Shown piece by piece: positions 26,471 through 35,761 of a stretch of 46,263 nt of DNA; position 1 is the stretch's first letter, and every line of letters starts with the position of its first letter. The position numbers and the translations under genes were made by a program. The DNA comes from Candidatus Dojkabacteria bacterium (lineage in GTDB: Bacteria > Patescibacteriota > Dojkabacteria > B142 > WJKM01). Under the pieces are notes generated by a model, which saw only the letters and a list, made by a program, of their open reading frames with translations, was not told where the DNA came from and made no database searches. The stretch lies in the NCBI GenBank assembly GCA_014729085.1, contig WJKM01000011.1:1-46263 (forward strand). The letters run 5' to 3'.

Positions 26471-29017
26471 ATGAAAGAAAATAATAAAAAAATCATAGCA
26501 ACAGTTCTTGTAGTAACCGTATCTTTACTTTGTTTTGGAGTACTGATCGGTCTTGGAATAACTTATTTTCTCAAAGAGGGAAAAGACCAAATTGCTAAAT
26601 CAGATGACAAATCATCGAAATCAGCTGAAGAAACTGAAACTATAAAAATTACACAAAGAAAACCTTTTGCCACAGTAAAAATAGATGAAGAAATATATTC
26701 TCCAAAGGTACCCGAATACAATACCGGAGAAGATCTTGTAAATGTTGTCAACCTTGATAGATTTGGATTCCAAGAATCTGAGTTAGACAAATTAGAAACT
26801 AATTATTTTATCGTTGCAGATGATCAGAAAAGTAATAGTCAACACGAGGAATTTTTTCCTATATATGAAGAAAATAGATACTCTGATATTCCTAACTTTA
26901 TTACTACAGACTCAGCTTTGCATACTTACCATCTTATGTTTAACGATACTCTTAAAACTCTAGAACAAGCAGTATTTTATGACAAAATGAAAGATGTAAC
27001 TAATTCAATGTTTGAGGAATCCAAAAATCAGTATGAATACTTTAAGAAGGTGGGAAACAAAGAACTTGAGCCTGCAGCACTTCGAAATGTAGCCTATTTT
27101 GCAGTAGCTATGGAATTGTATGAAGAAGACGTACAAATACCCGAATATGTTAAAGAATATGTTGATGAAGAGATTAAGTTAATTGAAAAACATGAAAAAA
27201 TTGCTCTTTCCCCAGTTTTAAATCTTAATACAGACCCGAGCTTAGAAGAGTTTGTAGAAGATATAAAGGAAGATTACACACAATATATTCCAAGGGGGCA
27301 TTACACTAAAACTGAACTTCTAAAAAAATATTTTAAAGTTATGATGTGGTATGGTAGGGCTACATTTTTACAATCAGATGAATCTCAAAGTAAAAGCGCT
27401 ATGTTAATGACCCATGCATTACTGAAAAACAATGAAGCTTTTAACAGCTGGGCTGACGTTTATGATGCTACAAGCTTTTTTGTAGGAAATAGCGACGACC
27501 TAGGTGTTTATGAATATTCCGATGTTATGAAGATCGTCTTTGGAGATAATCCAGAACTTAAAGATTTTGATAATTACGAAAATTTAGAAAAATTTATGGA
27601 GCAAATTAAGGAACTTGAAGCTCCTCAAATCAACTCCGTTCCAATCTTTGATGAATCCTTAAATAAGGATCGTGAAGAAAAAATAAAGGGGTTTAGATTT
27701 ATGGGACAAAGGTATACGCTTGACGCTGATATTTTTCAACGATTGGTTTACCGAGAAGTTAAAGAAAATGAAGAACAGCAACAAAGAATGCTTCCTAAAT
27801 CCCTGGATATTCTAGCTGCTATGGGTTCCGAAAAAGCATATGAACTCTTAGTCTCGCAAGGAGATACTAAATTTGAAGGATATGATAAAAATTTACAAAC
27901 ACTGAAATCTAAGATAACCAAATTTGAAGAAGATACTTGGACTCAAAATCTATACTGGGGATGGCTATATACTCTTAGACCATTTACAGAAGAATTTGAA
28001 AAAAACTATCCAGCATTCATGACCAATAAGGCTTGGGCTTACAAAGACCTAAACTCGTATCAGGGATCCTGGACAGAGCTAAAACACGATACAATTTTAT
28101 ATGCTAAGCAGGTTTATGCAGAGATGGGAGCTGGGGGCGGTGCCGTTCCAATAGAGCTAGATGACAGAGGCTATGTAGAACCCAGAGTAGAAGTTTATGC
28201 TCGTCTTGAAGCCCTAGCTGATGCTACTATCAAAGGACTTGATGAACGGCGGATGTTTAACATTAACTTTGAATATTCCGAAAATTCAGATTGTCCTGAA
28301 GATGTTAACGAGGAAGATAAACCTTTTATGTGTCCTTTGATGGAATATAAATTTGAAGGTAAGACATTAAAGGATAATCTAATTAGACTCAGAGACTTAT
28401 CTTCCAAATTAAAAGATATTTCAATTAAAGAACTTGAAAATAAAAAATTAACTGAAGACGATTATACTTTCATCAGAGAATATGGAGGCGAAATAGAACA
28501 TATGTGGTATTCCACATTCCACACAGATGCTGATATCCATACCACATTAAATAAAAATCCTTTAATGCTCGTTGCAGACGTTGCAACTGATCCAAATGGA
28601 TTAGTACTTGAAGAAGCAACAGGAGAAGTTATGGAAATCTTTGTGATTATTCCTGTCTCTGGAGGTAAAGAAGATTATTATCGTGTTGCACGAGGCACAG
28701 TCTGGAGCCAGTATGAATTTACCCAGCCAATGGATCAAAGACTCACCGATGAAAAATGGCAGGAGATGGTTAGAAATGAAGAAATTCCTGAACTAGCTGA
28801 TTGGAAGAAACAATACATAATTCAGACAGACACGATTAGAGTAAAAGCTGTACCTCAAAGTTACAAAGAAGCAATAGACAATGAATGGATGACTCCAGAC
28901 GAAGCTAAAAGAGATTGCGCTGATTCAGCTGGAACCTTTGTAGAATGTGGAAATGTGTGTCCGGAATATGATCAAGATTGTGATAAAGAATGCGAACCGA
29001 TTTGTAAGTATTATTGA
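26471..29017 (+). CDS. DUF3160 family membrane-anchored extracytoplasmic protein
   Basis: An 848-residue protein from the start chosen here. Residues about 7-32 form a signal anchor, followed by a charged linker and a large domain with VVNLDRFGFQESELDKLETNYF, FITTDSALHTYHLMFNDTLKTLE and later MGQRYTLDADIFQRLVYR, which I recognise as DUF3160. That family is found in bacteria and archaea on the outer side of the membrane and has no known activity. The last 35 residues hold six Cys (for example RDCADSAG and ECGNVCPEY), probably disulfide bonded. The ORF track start at 26390 is a GTG that adds 27 residues before the signal, so the ATG at 26471 is preferred. A strong hairpin follows the stop. Confidence 0.87.
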   Translation: MKENNKKIIATVLVVTVSLLCFGVLIGLGITYFLKEGKDQIAKSDDKSSKSAEETETIKITQRKPFATVKIDEEIYSPKVPEYNTGEDLVNVVNLDRFGFQESELDKLETNYFIVADDQKSNSQHEEFFPIYEENRYSDIPNFITTDSALHTYHLMFNDTLKTLEQAVFYDKMKDVTNSMFEESKNQYEYFKKVGNKELEPAALRNVAYFAVAMELYEEDVQIPEYVKEYVDEEIKLIEKHEKIALSPVLNLNTDPSLEEFVEDIKEDYTQYIPRGHYTKTELLKKYFKVMMWYGRATFLQSDESQSKSAMLMTHALLKNNEAFNSWADVYDATSFFVGNSDDLGVYEYSDVMKIVFGDNPELKDFDNYENLEKFMEQIKELEAPQINSVPIFDESLNKDREEKIKGFRFMGQRYTLDADIFQRLVYREVKENEEQQQRMLPKSLDILAAMGSEKAYELLVSQGDTKFEGYDKNLQTLKSKITKFEEDTWTQNLYWGWLYTLRPFTEEFEKNYPAFMTNKAWAYKDLNSYQGSWTELKHDTILYAKQVYAEMGAGGGAVPIELDDRGYVEPRVEVYARLEALADATIKGLDERRMFNINFEYSENSDCPEDVNEEDKPFMCPLMEYKFEGKTLKDNLIRLRDLSSKLKDISIKELENKKLTEDDYTFIREYGGEIEHMWYSTFHTDADIHTTLNKNPLMLVADVATDPNGLVLEEATGEVMEIFVIIPVSGGKEDYYRVARGTVWSQYEFTQPMDQRLTDEKWQEMVRNEEIPELADWKKQYIIQTDTIRVKAVPQSYKEAIDNEWMTPDEAKRDCADSAGTFVECGNVCPEYDQDCDKECEPICKYY

Positions 29018-29022
29018 AAGTG

Positions 29023-29056
29023 ATAAAGGCGGTATCTTCTTATATACCGCCTTTAT
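29023..29056. terminator. bidirectional terminator-like hairpin
   Basis: ATAAAGGCGGTAT pairs perfectly with ATACCGCCTTTAT over 13 bp with an 8-nt loop. It lies between two convergent genes (stops at 29017 and 29067) with A/T-rich flanks on each side, so it could stop transcription from both. Confidence 0.8.
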
Positions 29057-29066
29057 GATTCAAAAA

Positions 29067-29786
29067 TTATTCTAAATAATCTGCCCATACATCAAATTCC
29101 GGATCACTACACATCTCAGTATCATGGTTGCATGGTATATACCATCCCTGTACTATCTTTTTCAGTTTTATGCTTTCTCCGCTTTCGACTGAAATAGCCA
29201 AAGGTGTAAAAGCGGCTTTACATACTGCATCTTCATAACAAATAAATCCTACTTTATTCCACTTCCCATTATCCTCGGGTGGTCCTGCATTCGGATTGCA
29301 CTCGGGAATAAAACTATCATCATATGTATCACATTTTGTGTAATATGCTTTCGTACTACCACAAGCACTATCCTCTTCATTACAATCCGCTTCATATTTA
29401 TAAACAGCATATACTAAATACTTACCTGGATCTACAGTAATTGAATATTCGCTTTCTCCTTCTTCAGTATGCGTACATATTTCCTCTTCATCGGCAGTAT
29501 TAACTGCACAGACTTCCATGGCTGGCAAATTTTCAGACGGATAACTAACAGACCCTGCTATTGTTGCGCCTTCATCGTCAGCCTCACCGGTCTGAATTTC
29601 TTTCTCATTGACCTCAGCTTGAGAAGGTTCTAATTCTGTCGTAGGCATAATTTTTTCCGAACTTTCCCCTTCTCGTCTGAAAAACCCGATTCCCCAGACT
29701 ATGACAATAGTGACAACGAAAAAGCCAAGAATACTTATAAATAGTAATACTTTGCTTGATGCTCCTTTTGTTGTTTTTACATTCAT
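29067..29786 (-). CDS. single-pass anchored, Cys-rich extracytoplasmic protein, unknown
   Basis: A 239-residue protein with one N-terminal membrane helix (about 13-35), an acidic disordered linker (to about 70) and a domain that begins like a carboxypeptidase-regulatory beta-sandwich: ATIAGSVSYP, then EYSITVDPGKYLVYAVYK. Ten Cys residues are spread over that domain (ADCNEEDSACGS, CYEDAVC, PCNHDTEMC), so several disulfides are likely outside the cell. I recognise no family. It is one of several Cys-rich anchored proteins in this part of the window. Confidence 0.65.
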   Translation of the reverse strand: MNVKTTKGASSKVLLFISILGFFVVTIVIVWGIGFFRREGESSEKIMPTTELEPSQAEVNEKEIQTGEADDEGATIAGSVSYPSENLPAMEVCAVNTADEEEICTHTEEGESEYSITVDPGKYLVYAVYKYEADCNEEDSACGSTKAYYTKCDTYDDSFIPECNPNAGPPEDNGKWNKVGFICYEDAVCKAAFTPLAISVESGESIKLKKIVQGWYIPCNHDTEMCSDPEFDVWADYLE

Positions 29787-29946
29787 CTATTTAGATTTTA
29801 AAGATTCCTTTATAAAAATTTCTTTATTTCTTGTAGTTAGGTAATAACTTTTCAATTCATAAAAATCCCCTCCTAAGACAATTAAATTTATCATATTTCA
29901 TATCAGTTTACGCTTGATGAAACAGAATTTCATGGTAAAACTTTTC

Positions 29947-30675
29947 TTATAACCATGACTTGGCGAGATGTTTCATCTCGTTATTAACGCTAATGGACTT
30001 TACAATAGAATCACATATATTCACATTTTTATAACACTCAACTGACAAAGCACCATAATCTGGAAGATACGTTAACAAAGTTTCGCCTTGACAATCAGTA
30101 GATTCTTTATCATATCTTGTATGATAGGTATAAGTTCGCTCTCCCTTTGAATTTTCAAGTGGAATCCTATAGATCTGTAATCCATTAGAAAAGCTTCCAA
30201 CATTCTGTATCTCATCCATAGAAGGTATACAACCTGCCCCTGGTTCAAATAGATTTATTGCCATTTTATATTCAGAATTGTAGAGTTCAATATTTTCACA
30301 ATCCACAACACTACCGGGATGCCTGACTGATTCCACAGTACTATCTGAGGGAATAGTGGCATATAATTCAATTCCCTTATCTTTACATATATCATGAGGA
30401 TTAATAATCAAACTTTTCTTTATCCACAAGTCTTGAGTTTGATTAGCTTGTTCTTCGGAATCAACATCACCCTCGTTTTCTTCTTTTTCTACCGGTTGAG
30501 GTGTACTCTCTTCTTTTGGGCCTGCTGTTTGGACAGCCTGTGTAGTAACATTGCTTTTATCGTTTTGATTCTCTTCCTGAGTTGAATTCATCTTATATAT
30601 TACAAGAAATAATGCAGAGAAAATAACCAAAATGATCATAACTATTAAGATAAACCTTAAGGAAAATTTTTTCAT
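29947..30675 (-). CDS. single-pass anchored extracytoplasmic protein, unknown
   Basis: A 242-residue protein from the ATG at 30675: a basic start, a membrane helix (about 8-28), a Gln/Glu/Pro-rich linker to about 80, then a domain with six Cys (PHDICKDKG, GAGCIPS, VECYKNVNIC). The ORF track start at 30798 adds 41 residues that match no signal and run antisense to the hydrophobic start of the plus-strand gene, so the inner ATG is preferred. It has the same plan as the protein at 29067 but no clear sequence similarity. Confidence 0.65.
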   Translation of the reverse strand: MKKFSLRFILIVMIILVIFSALFLVIYKMNSTQEENQNDKSNVTTQAVQTAGPKEESTPQPVEKEENEGDVDSEEQANQTQDLWIKKSLIINPHDICKDKGIELYATIPSDSTVESVRHPGSVVDCENIELYNSEYKMAINLFEPGAGCIPSMDEIQNVGSFSNGLQIYRIPLENSKGERTYTYHTRYDKESTDCQGETLLTYLPDYGALSVECYKNVNICDSIVKSISVNNEMKHLAKSWL

Positions 30676-30799
30676 TATTCTTTCTATTGAATTAAAATTA
30701 TAATAATTTAACTTCTTGTAAATACATAAACTTGATAAAACAAAAAACAACTCTTTACTCTTATTATTCATAATAATTAGTCTTTGTACGGTTTTCATT

Positions 30800-31306
30800 T
30801 TGGTACTATTGTATTCTATATATTACAAAAGTTTAAATCCCAACAATACCCTTTATACAATTAAGACGGATGATTACGAACTTTTGTTACACCAAAATAG
30901 AATTGAGGTCTTTAGATACAAGAGAGACCGGCAATACAAAATCTGGGAATCAGAAGACGATATCAAAAAAATTGATAAAGTTTTACTTTTCGATCATGAT
31001 AATGACGGGAAGAAAGAACTCCTAGTGGTCTATTGGAGATACGGCGACTACCTTGGAGAAAGGCCATTTTTGAAACCTATTGTAGGCGACGAGAGCTTAA
31101 GCCAGCATATAAATATCTATGAACTTGAACCTTATATTCACCTTAAATGGGGAAGCTCTTCTCTTCCTAAACCAATTATCAATCTCCAAATATGTAAGGA
31201 AGACACAAGTGTACTCTGTGCAGGCGAATCCACTTATGAGGAATTTCCAACAATCATAAAAAATATTAAGCTCGAATGGAATGGGTGGTGGTGGGAAAAA
31301 GATTAA
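30800..31306 (+). CDS. hypothetical protein with Ca-binding-like DHDNDGKKE loop; start uncertain
   Basis: At least 168 residues. The ORF track begins at a TTG at 30800. The same frame is open from 30722 and reads through SLLLLFIIISLCTVFILVLLY, a clear membrane helix, with no ATG, GTG or TTG before it. Either a rare start codon (such as ATA or ATT) or an error hides the true N-terminus, and the helix is likely real. The body has FDHDNDGKKELLVVYW, which looks like an FG-GAP/dockerin-type calcium loop, and two Cys near the C-terminus. The protein ends in a Trp-rich segment (WNGWWWEKD). Its function is unknown. Confidence 0.5.
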   Translation: MVLLYSIYYKSLNPNNTLYTIKTDDYELLLHQNRIEVFRYKRDRQYKIWESEDDIKKIDKVLLFDHDNDGKKELLVVYWRYGDYLGERPFLKPIVGDESLSQHINIYELEPYIHLKWGSSSLPKPIINLQICKEDTSVLCAGESTYEEFPTIIKNIKLEWNGWWWEKD

Positions 31307-31335
31307 TAACCAATGTTTAATAATTGTCGAACTGT

Positions 31336-33039
31336 CTATATATACCTCCTCTCCTCCAAGAACTTTACAATGATATCTACACTTTCCTCAACAGTTAAAT
31401 CCTGAGTTTTTATCTCTATCTCGGGATCTTGTGGTTCTTCATATGGAGCTGAAATGCCCGTAAAGTTTTTAATTTCACCTTTTCTAGCTTTTGCATACAA
31501 TCCTTTTTTATCTCTTTTTTCACAAATTTTTATAGGAGTATTTACATATACCTCTATAAAATTATGTATTTTCATTCTTAGTTCGTCTCGTTGTTTTTTG
31601 TATGGTGAAATAAAGGAAGCAATAACCCCAATATTATTTCTCGCTAACATTTTAGCTACAAATCCAACCCTTCTGATATTTTCATCTCTATCCTCTTTTG
31701 TAAAACCTAAATCTTTGGTCAAGCTTTCTCGAACGATATCTCCATCCAGTCTCTCAACTCGAATATTACGTTCAAGAAGCTTCTCAAAAACTTTATCCGC
31801 AAGCGTACTTTTTCCAGATTGAGAAAGTCCCGTTAACCACAGAACAAAACCTTTCTGAAATCCATTTTTATTTTTATAAACTGGATCTACCATAGTATCT
31901 CTGCTATTAGTCAATAAATCGAAAATCTCTTTTCTTAAAATATATTCAGGTGGTTTTTCTTTTTTTTCAATATGTTCCCTCATCTTTGAACCGCTGAATT
32001 TTACCTGACTTTCATTTGGGCATTGGTCAACAAAACAATGCTTTTTATTTGATTTATTGTATACAACTTCAGGGAATTTCAATATTTCTATAGCCAACTC
32101 TTCTTTTGAAAAATTTTCAAAAATTTCTTGTGCCTCATAGGCTTTGTAAAAGTCTTTAACTCCTGCATGATCCCGGCCTACGATAAAATGGCTGCATCCA
32201 TAATTCTGTCTAATGATAGCATGCAGAACTGCTTCTCTTGGTCCTGCATATCTCATCCTCAAGGGCAAAATCCCTAAAACAACTTTATTCCTAGGATAAA
32301 ATTTATCCAATAAAATCTCGTAACTTCCTAAAATATATTCATCTTTGAAATCCCTCAGTTTTTTTTCTCCGATTACCGGCTGAACAAATAAGCCATCTAC
32401 TTTTTTTAAAGCTTCTTTCTGCAAAAACTCATGTCCCCTATGCGGGACATTTCTCGTCTGGAAAGCGACAATCTTCTGCCAAGCCCTTAAATTAAAGCGT
32501 TCCCTTGTCTTTACCGGACTTAAATTGTATTCTGGATATAATTCCTCCTTAGATTCTATTAAATATATATCACCTCCAAGCATGTATTTATCCCTTTCAA
32601 AAACTTCTTTTACTCCTGGGTGTTCTTCGCTTAAAGTACCAAATACGCCTTCTGCATATTCTTTTTTATCGACCTCGTATATTTCTGGATCTTCTAAAAG
32701 ACCAATTGGTCTTTTATTCTTATCTACCAATACTACTATTTTACTGTCGGTAATTTCTTCAGCTTCTTTTGCTGTAATGTCAAGTACAATTGGAATTGGC
32801 CATACAGTTCCATCTTTAAGCCTCATATCATGTATTACACTCTTAAAATCTTCTTTCCCTATAAATTTATTTAAAGGAGAAAAAACTCCTCTTCCAATAT
32901 TCTTTACATCCTTTACTTCCTCATCTTCGAGCTCAAGCATGACAAGCTTATCTATTGATTCAAGTATTTCGTTGAACTTAGATTCATTAATGATTCGTGA
33001 AACTAGTTTACCACCATGAGGGTTGATGATTTTATCCAT
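31336..33039 (-). CDS. bifunctional sulfate adenylyltransferase / APS kinase
   Basis: A 567-residue PAPS synthetase. Residues 1-385 are ATP sulfurylase: PUA-like N-terminus (NPHGGKLV), QTRNVPHRGHE at 194-204 with the two catalytic His, and GRDHAG at 288-293. Residues about 390-567 are APS kinase: P-loop GLSQSGKST (404-412), LDGD at 431-434, LGFTKEDRDENIRR, and GLYAKARKGEIKNFTGISAPYE. The order sulfurylase then kinase matches the Aquifex/fungal type; here the kinase half keeps its P-loop and so should be active. It makes PAPS, the donor for the five sulfotransferase domains in this window. No sulfate-reduction gene is nearby, so assimilation to cysteine is not indicated. It follows cysQ by 24 bp in transcription order. 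Confidence 0.95.
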   Translation of the reverse strand: MDKIINPHGGKLVSRIINESKFNEILESIDKLVMLELEDEEVKDVKNIGRGVFSPLNKFIGKEDFKSVIHDMRLKDGTVWPIPIVLDITAKEAEEITDSKIVVLVDKNKRPIGLLEDPEIYEVDKKEYAEGVFGTLSEEHPGVKEVFERDKYMLGGDIYLIESKEELYPEYNLSPVKTRERFNLRAWQKIVAFQTRNVPHRGHEFLQKEALKKVDGLFVQPVIGEKKLRDFKDEYILGSYEILLDKFYPRNKVVLGILPLRMRYAGPREAVLHAIIRQNYGCSHFIVGRDHAGVKDFYKAYEAQEIFENFSKEELAIEILKFPEVVYNKSNKKHCFVDQCPNESQVKFSGSKMREHIEKKEKPPEYILRKEIFDLLTNSRDTMVDPVYKNKNGFQKGFVLWLTGLSQSGKSTLADKVFEKLLERNIRVERLDGDIVRESLTKDLGFTKEDRDENIRRVGFVAKMLARNNIGVIASFISPYKKQRDELRMKIHNFIEVYVNTPIKICEKRDKKGLYAKARKGEIKNFTGISAPYEEPQDPEIEIKTQDLTVEESVDIIVKFLEERRYI

Positions 33040-33063
33040 TTAAATAGACTTTATACAAATTAA

Positions 33064-33852
33064 TCAATCATTTAATATATTTATTACTTTTTTATGTAAT
33101 AGGGCATTTGTTGCGACCATTCCTTTTACTTTGTCCTCAGAATTAAAAGTATATTTGATTACATTTCCTTTAAAATCTGTTAGTTTCCCACCTGCTTCAT
33201 TAATAATAACATCTGGTGCACAAGCATCCCATTGTCCCAGTCTTTTATAACTATTATAAAATAAGTCAGCCTTCGCTTCTGCTATTATTCTTATTTTAGA
33301 TCCATTACTTCCATGATGAAGAATTTTTTGTGTATTCATTTTTTCTAATAACTGCTCGTCCTCTTTACTAAAATGACTCCTACTCATTACAGCCCTGACT
33401 TTCCTTAATTGTTTATTGCTTGAAACTTTTAACCTATTCTTTTGCTCTCCATGCAAAATGTATGCTCCATTTTCTTTTAGCGCATATGCTAATTTTTGTT
33501 TAGCAGGTTCGTATACTATTCCTAAAACTGGTCTTTTATTAAAAACCAAACCCATCATAATAGAAAACTCGTCAGTTTTATCAATAAAATCCTGAGTACC
33601 ATCCAATGGATCGACTACCCAGAATTTTTCTGTTTCTCTTGAAAGCTTTTCTTGTTCAGTCTCCTCAGATAAAATTGGCCAGTCGTATTTCTTAAGTCCC
33701 TTTATTAAAATTTTCTCAGCCTTTAAATCCGCTTCAGTTACTGGAGTTTTATCCTTTTTTTCTTTAGGGGAAAATTCATTATTATAAATATCCATTACAA
33801 CATCTCCTGCCTCTTCAACCAAAGATATTGTTTCTGTTAATAGTTGATCCAA
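33064..33852 (-). CDS. cysQ: 3'(2'),5'-bisphosphate nucleotidase (CysQ-like)
   Basis: A 262-residue member of the inositol-monophosphatase superfamily. Metal ligands are visible in SEET near 62, DPLDGT at 81-86 and WDACAPD at 208-214. The DPLDGTQDFI and GQWDACAPD forms are those of CysQ. It would hydrolyse PAP, the inhibitory by-product of sulfotransferases, to AMP. The start is a TTG (33852): an in-frame TAA lies just upstream and the next ATG (residue 20) would cut into the first conserved helix. A weak AAGG stands about 10 nt before it. It is co-oriented with, and 24 bp before, the PAPS synthetase. Confidence 0.9.
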   Translation of the reverse strand: MDQLLTETISLVEEAGDVVMDIYNNEFSPKEKKDKTPVTEADLKAEKILIKGLKKYDWPILSEETEQEKLSRETEKFWVVDPLDGTQDFIDKTDEFSIMMGLVFNKRPVLGIVYEPAKQKLAYALKENGAYILHGEQKNRLKVSSNKQLRKVRAVMSRSHFSKEDEQLLEKMNTQKILHHGSNGSKIRIIAEAKADLFYNSYKRLGQWDACAPDVIINEAGGKLTDFKGNVIKYTFNSEDKVKGMVATNALLHKKVINILND

Positions 33853-33982
33853 AATTCTAAACCTTGATTAAATTATTGACAACGTTTCAATCTTATATTG
33901 AGCTCCTAATTTTGTCAAAAATTTCTACTTTGAAATATATAATATTATATAATTCAGCATAAATTAGTTCACTTATGTTCCT

Positions 33983-35221
33983 ATGGAACTTGAAAAAATA
34001 GGTATAGTAAGGCCGGGCATAAGAACAAGCGGAGGACATGAAAGAGCTCGCTTTCTGTTTGAGAACCTGATTCAGGAAATAACAGATGAGGAAACAGATA
34101 CGCTTTCATTAAAACCTCAAGAGCCATTATCCGGATTTGGCGAAAAGCTTAATCACAAAATATGGGAAACTACAGTAGAGAAAGGAAAGGAAAAATTAGC
34201 CCAGCAATCCTCTCAAGAAAACATGAAGGGAGGTTTACTTGGACTTGCTGGTAAAGTAATTAACAAAACGATCAATAAAGGAGCAGAGATTGTTCGAAGC
34301 AGTGATTTATTCAATAGAATTCTTCTTAAAAATTATCTTACCCGTTTGGCAGGTTCTTGTTGTGATTCCATTGTATCTTCTCAATATATGGCATTCCCGA
34401 AAAATCAAGATGGGACACATCTGAGAGGACTTTATTTACCTCTTGATTTAGCAGTCCATAAACCTGTCGGAAAAATTGCCCAAGAATATGGGGATCGATT
34501 TACTGTACTTGCTCCAACAAAACTAATGACTCCAAACTTAATTTCATTAGGAATTAAAGAAGGTCAGATAATTGAAACAGGATTTCCTTTTCCCGAAGAG
34601 ATGTATACCAGCATTAATCCTCGATTAGAAAAACAAAAACAGATCCACGAAGGCAATTCTCAACATCATGCTCTAATAATGACTGGCTCTCTAGGACCTG
34701 AAAAGCCACAGGCATTACAAACAGCTGAGGAACTCCTTAAACAAGGGATAGAAGTTACTATTCTGTGTGGAGATAATAGAGAATACTATTTAGACTTTAG
34801 AGAACAATTAGAGGAAATAAAGAAACATTATCCGGACGCAAGGTTGCATCTAGTAGGAGGCGAAGAAGGAACGACAAGAGAAGATGATTTACAAAACTGG
34901 GCTGATCTAATTTCTAATCCAGAACTTACCCTGCTTTTAACTCGTCCCAATGAAATGTTGTTCATCGGTACTTCTCTTGGTTTCCAGACCCTTCTTTTTG
35001 ATCCTTTCCAAACCCACGAAGAAAAAGCCTATAAATTTTTTCCAAACATAGAAAATTCAAATGTAAATAAAATAAAACATGATGAAGAAGGGAATTTAGA
35101 GATACCGGAGATAAATACATATCAGAATTATTTAAGTCCAGATTTCTGGATCAAAGCCACTCCATCTGAAAAACTTACAAAAATTAACAATGGTCAAATT
35201 ATTAAAGCACTAAATCTTTAG
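33983..35221 (+). CDS. GT-B-fold glycosyltransferase-like protein, family unassigned
   Basis: A 412-residue soluble protein. The second half reads like the nucleotide-sugar domain of GT-B enzymes related to MurG: ALIMTGSLGPEKPQALQTAEE, EVTILCGDNREYY, a LHLVGG strand and TRPNEMLFIGTSLGFQTLLFDPF in place of the usual E(A)x7E region. The N-terminus (RPGIRTSGGHERAR) resembles a glycine-rich substrate loop. I cannot name a donor or acceptor. It stands alone on the plus strand between cysQ and two membrane protein genes. Confidence 0.6.
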   Translation: MELEKIGIVRPGIRTSGGHERARFLFENLIQEITDEETDTLSLKPQEPLSGFGEKLNHKIWETTVEKGKEKLAQQSSQENMKGGLLGLAGKVINKTINKGAEIVRSSDLFNRILLKNYLTRLAGSCCDSIVSSQYMAFPKNQDGTHLRGLYLPLDLAVHKPVGKIAQEYGDRFTVLAPTKLMTPNLISLGIKEGQIIETGFPFPEEMYTSINPRLEKQKQIHEGNSQHHALIMTGSLGPEKPQALQTAEELLKQGIEVTILCGDNREYYLDFREQLEEIKKHYPDARLHLVGGEEGTTREDDLQNWADLISNPELTLLLTRPNEMLFIGTSLGFQTLLFDPFQTHEEKAYKFFPNIENSNVNKIKHDEEGNLEIPEINTYQNYLSPDFWIKATPSEKLTKINNGQIIKALNL

Positions 35222-35291
35222 TTTATAAAATAATCTACACAAATCACATATTAAATTTAACTTCATTTTTAAAATTCCAAAATTATTCTGA

Positions 35292-35300
35292 TGATATAAT
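35292..35300 (+). promoter_or_regulatory. extended -10 element (TGATATAAT)
   Basis: Identical to the element at 3804, with TGnTATAAT and no clear -35. It lies about 43 nt before the start of the small membrane protein at 35344. Confidence 0.35.
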
Positions 35301-35343
35301 TATTAATATTAAAATTTGAGTTAATATTTATTAAAATCATAAT

Positions 35344-35736
35344 ATGAAAAAATTTATTCTTTACTTTATTACAAACATCTCTGCAATCTGGATTACAAAA
35401 TTATTATTCAGCGGTTTCCAGCCAACCAGTGCGGTGGCAGTACTTTGGTTAAGTGCACTGCTTCTTGGTGGCATGGTTTTAAATGAAGCTATTGCTTCTA
35501 AAATTAAAGGTGACAAACTGATTTTCTTTTTCTTTATCGGTACCTTGGTTACATTTTTCATTTTGTATCTCGGAAGTTTATTTATCCCTAATTTTGCTGT
35601 ACATGGAGGTTCTCTTCCAATAAAAATAATTAAACAGGCCGATCAAATTCTCACTTTACTTCTTGCCTCTGCATCAATAATGATTACAACCAGTGTTGCT
35701 AAATGGGCTTCAAGTGGTGGAGGATCTAAAGAATAA
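35344..35736 (+). CDS. small four-helix membrane protein, unknown
   Basis: A 130-residue hydrophobic protein with about four helices (near 5-25, 30-50, 58-82 and 98-120) and short loops. The layout is broadly like small membrane proteins of the DUF/holin-IV kind, but I see no diagnostic motif and do not assign it. It ends in a Gly/Ser tail. The ZIP transporter gene follows 25 bp later on the same strand, so the two may be co-transcribed. Confidence 0.6.
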   Translation: MKKFILYFITNISAIWITKLLFSGFQPTSAVAVLWLSALLLGGMVLNEAIASKIKGDKLIFFFFIGTLVTFFILYLGSLFIPNFAVHGGSLPIKIIKQADQILTLLLASASIMITTSVAKWASSGGGSKE

Positions 35737-35761
35737 TTAAAAAATAAGCTTTCAATTCATT

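Noticed and set aside
35344-35736. Phage holin
   Set aside because: Size and helices fit loosely, but no lysin or phage gene is near and no family motif is visible.
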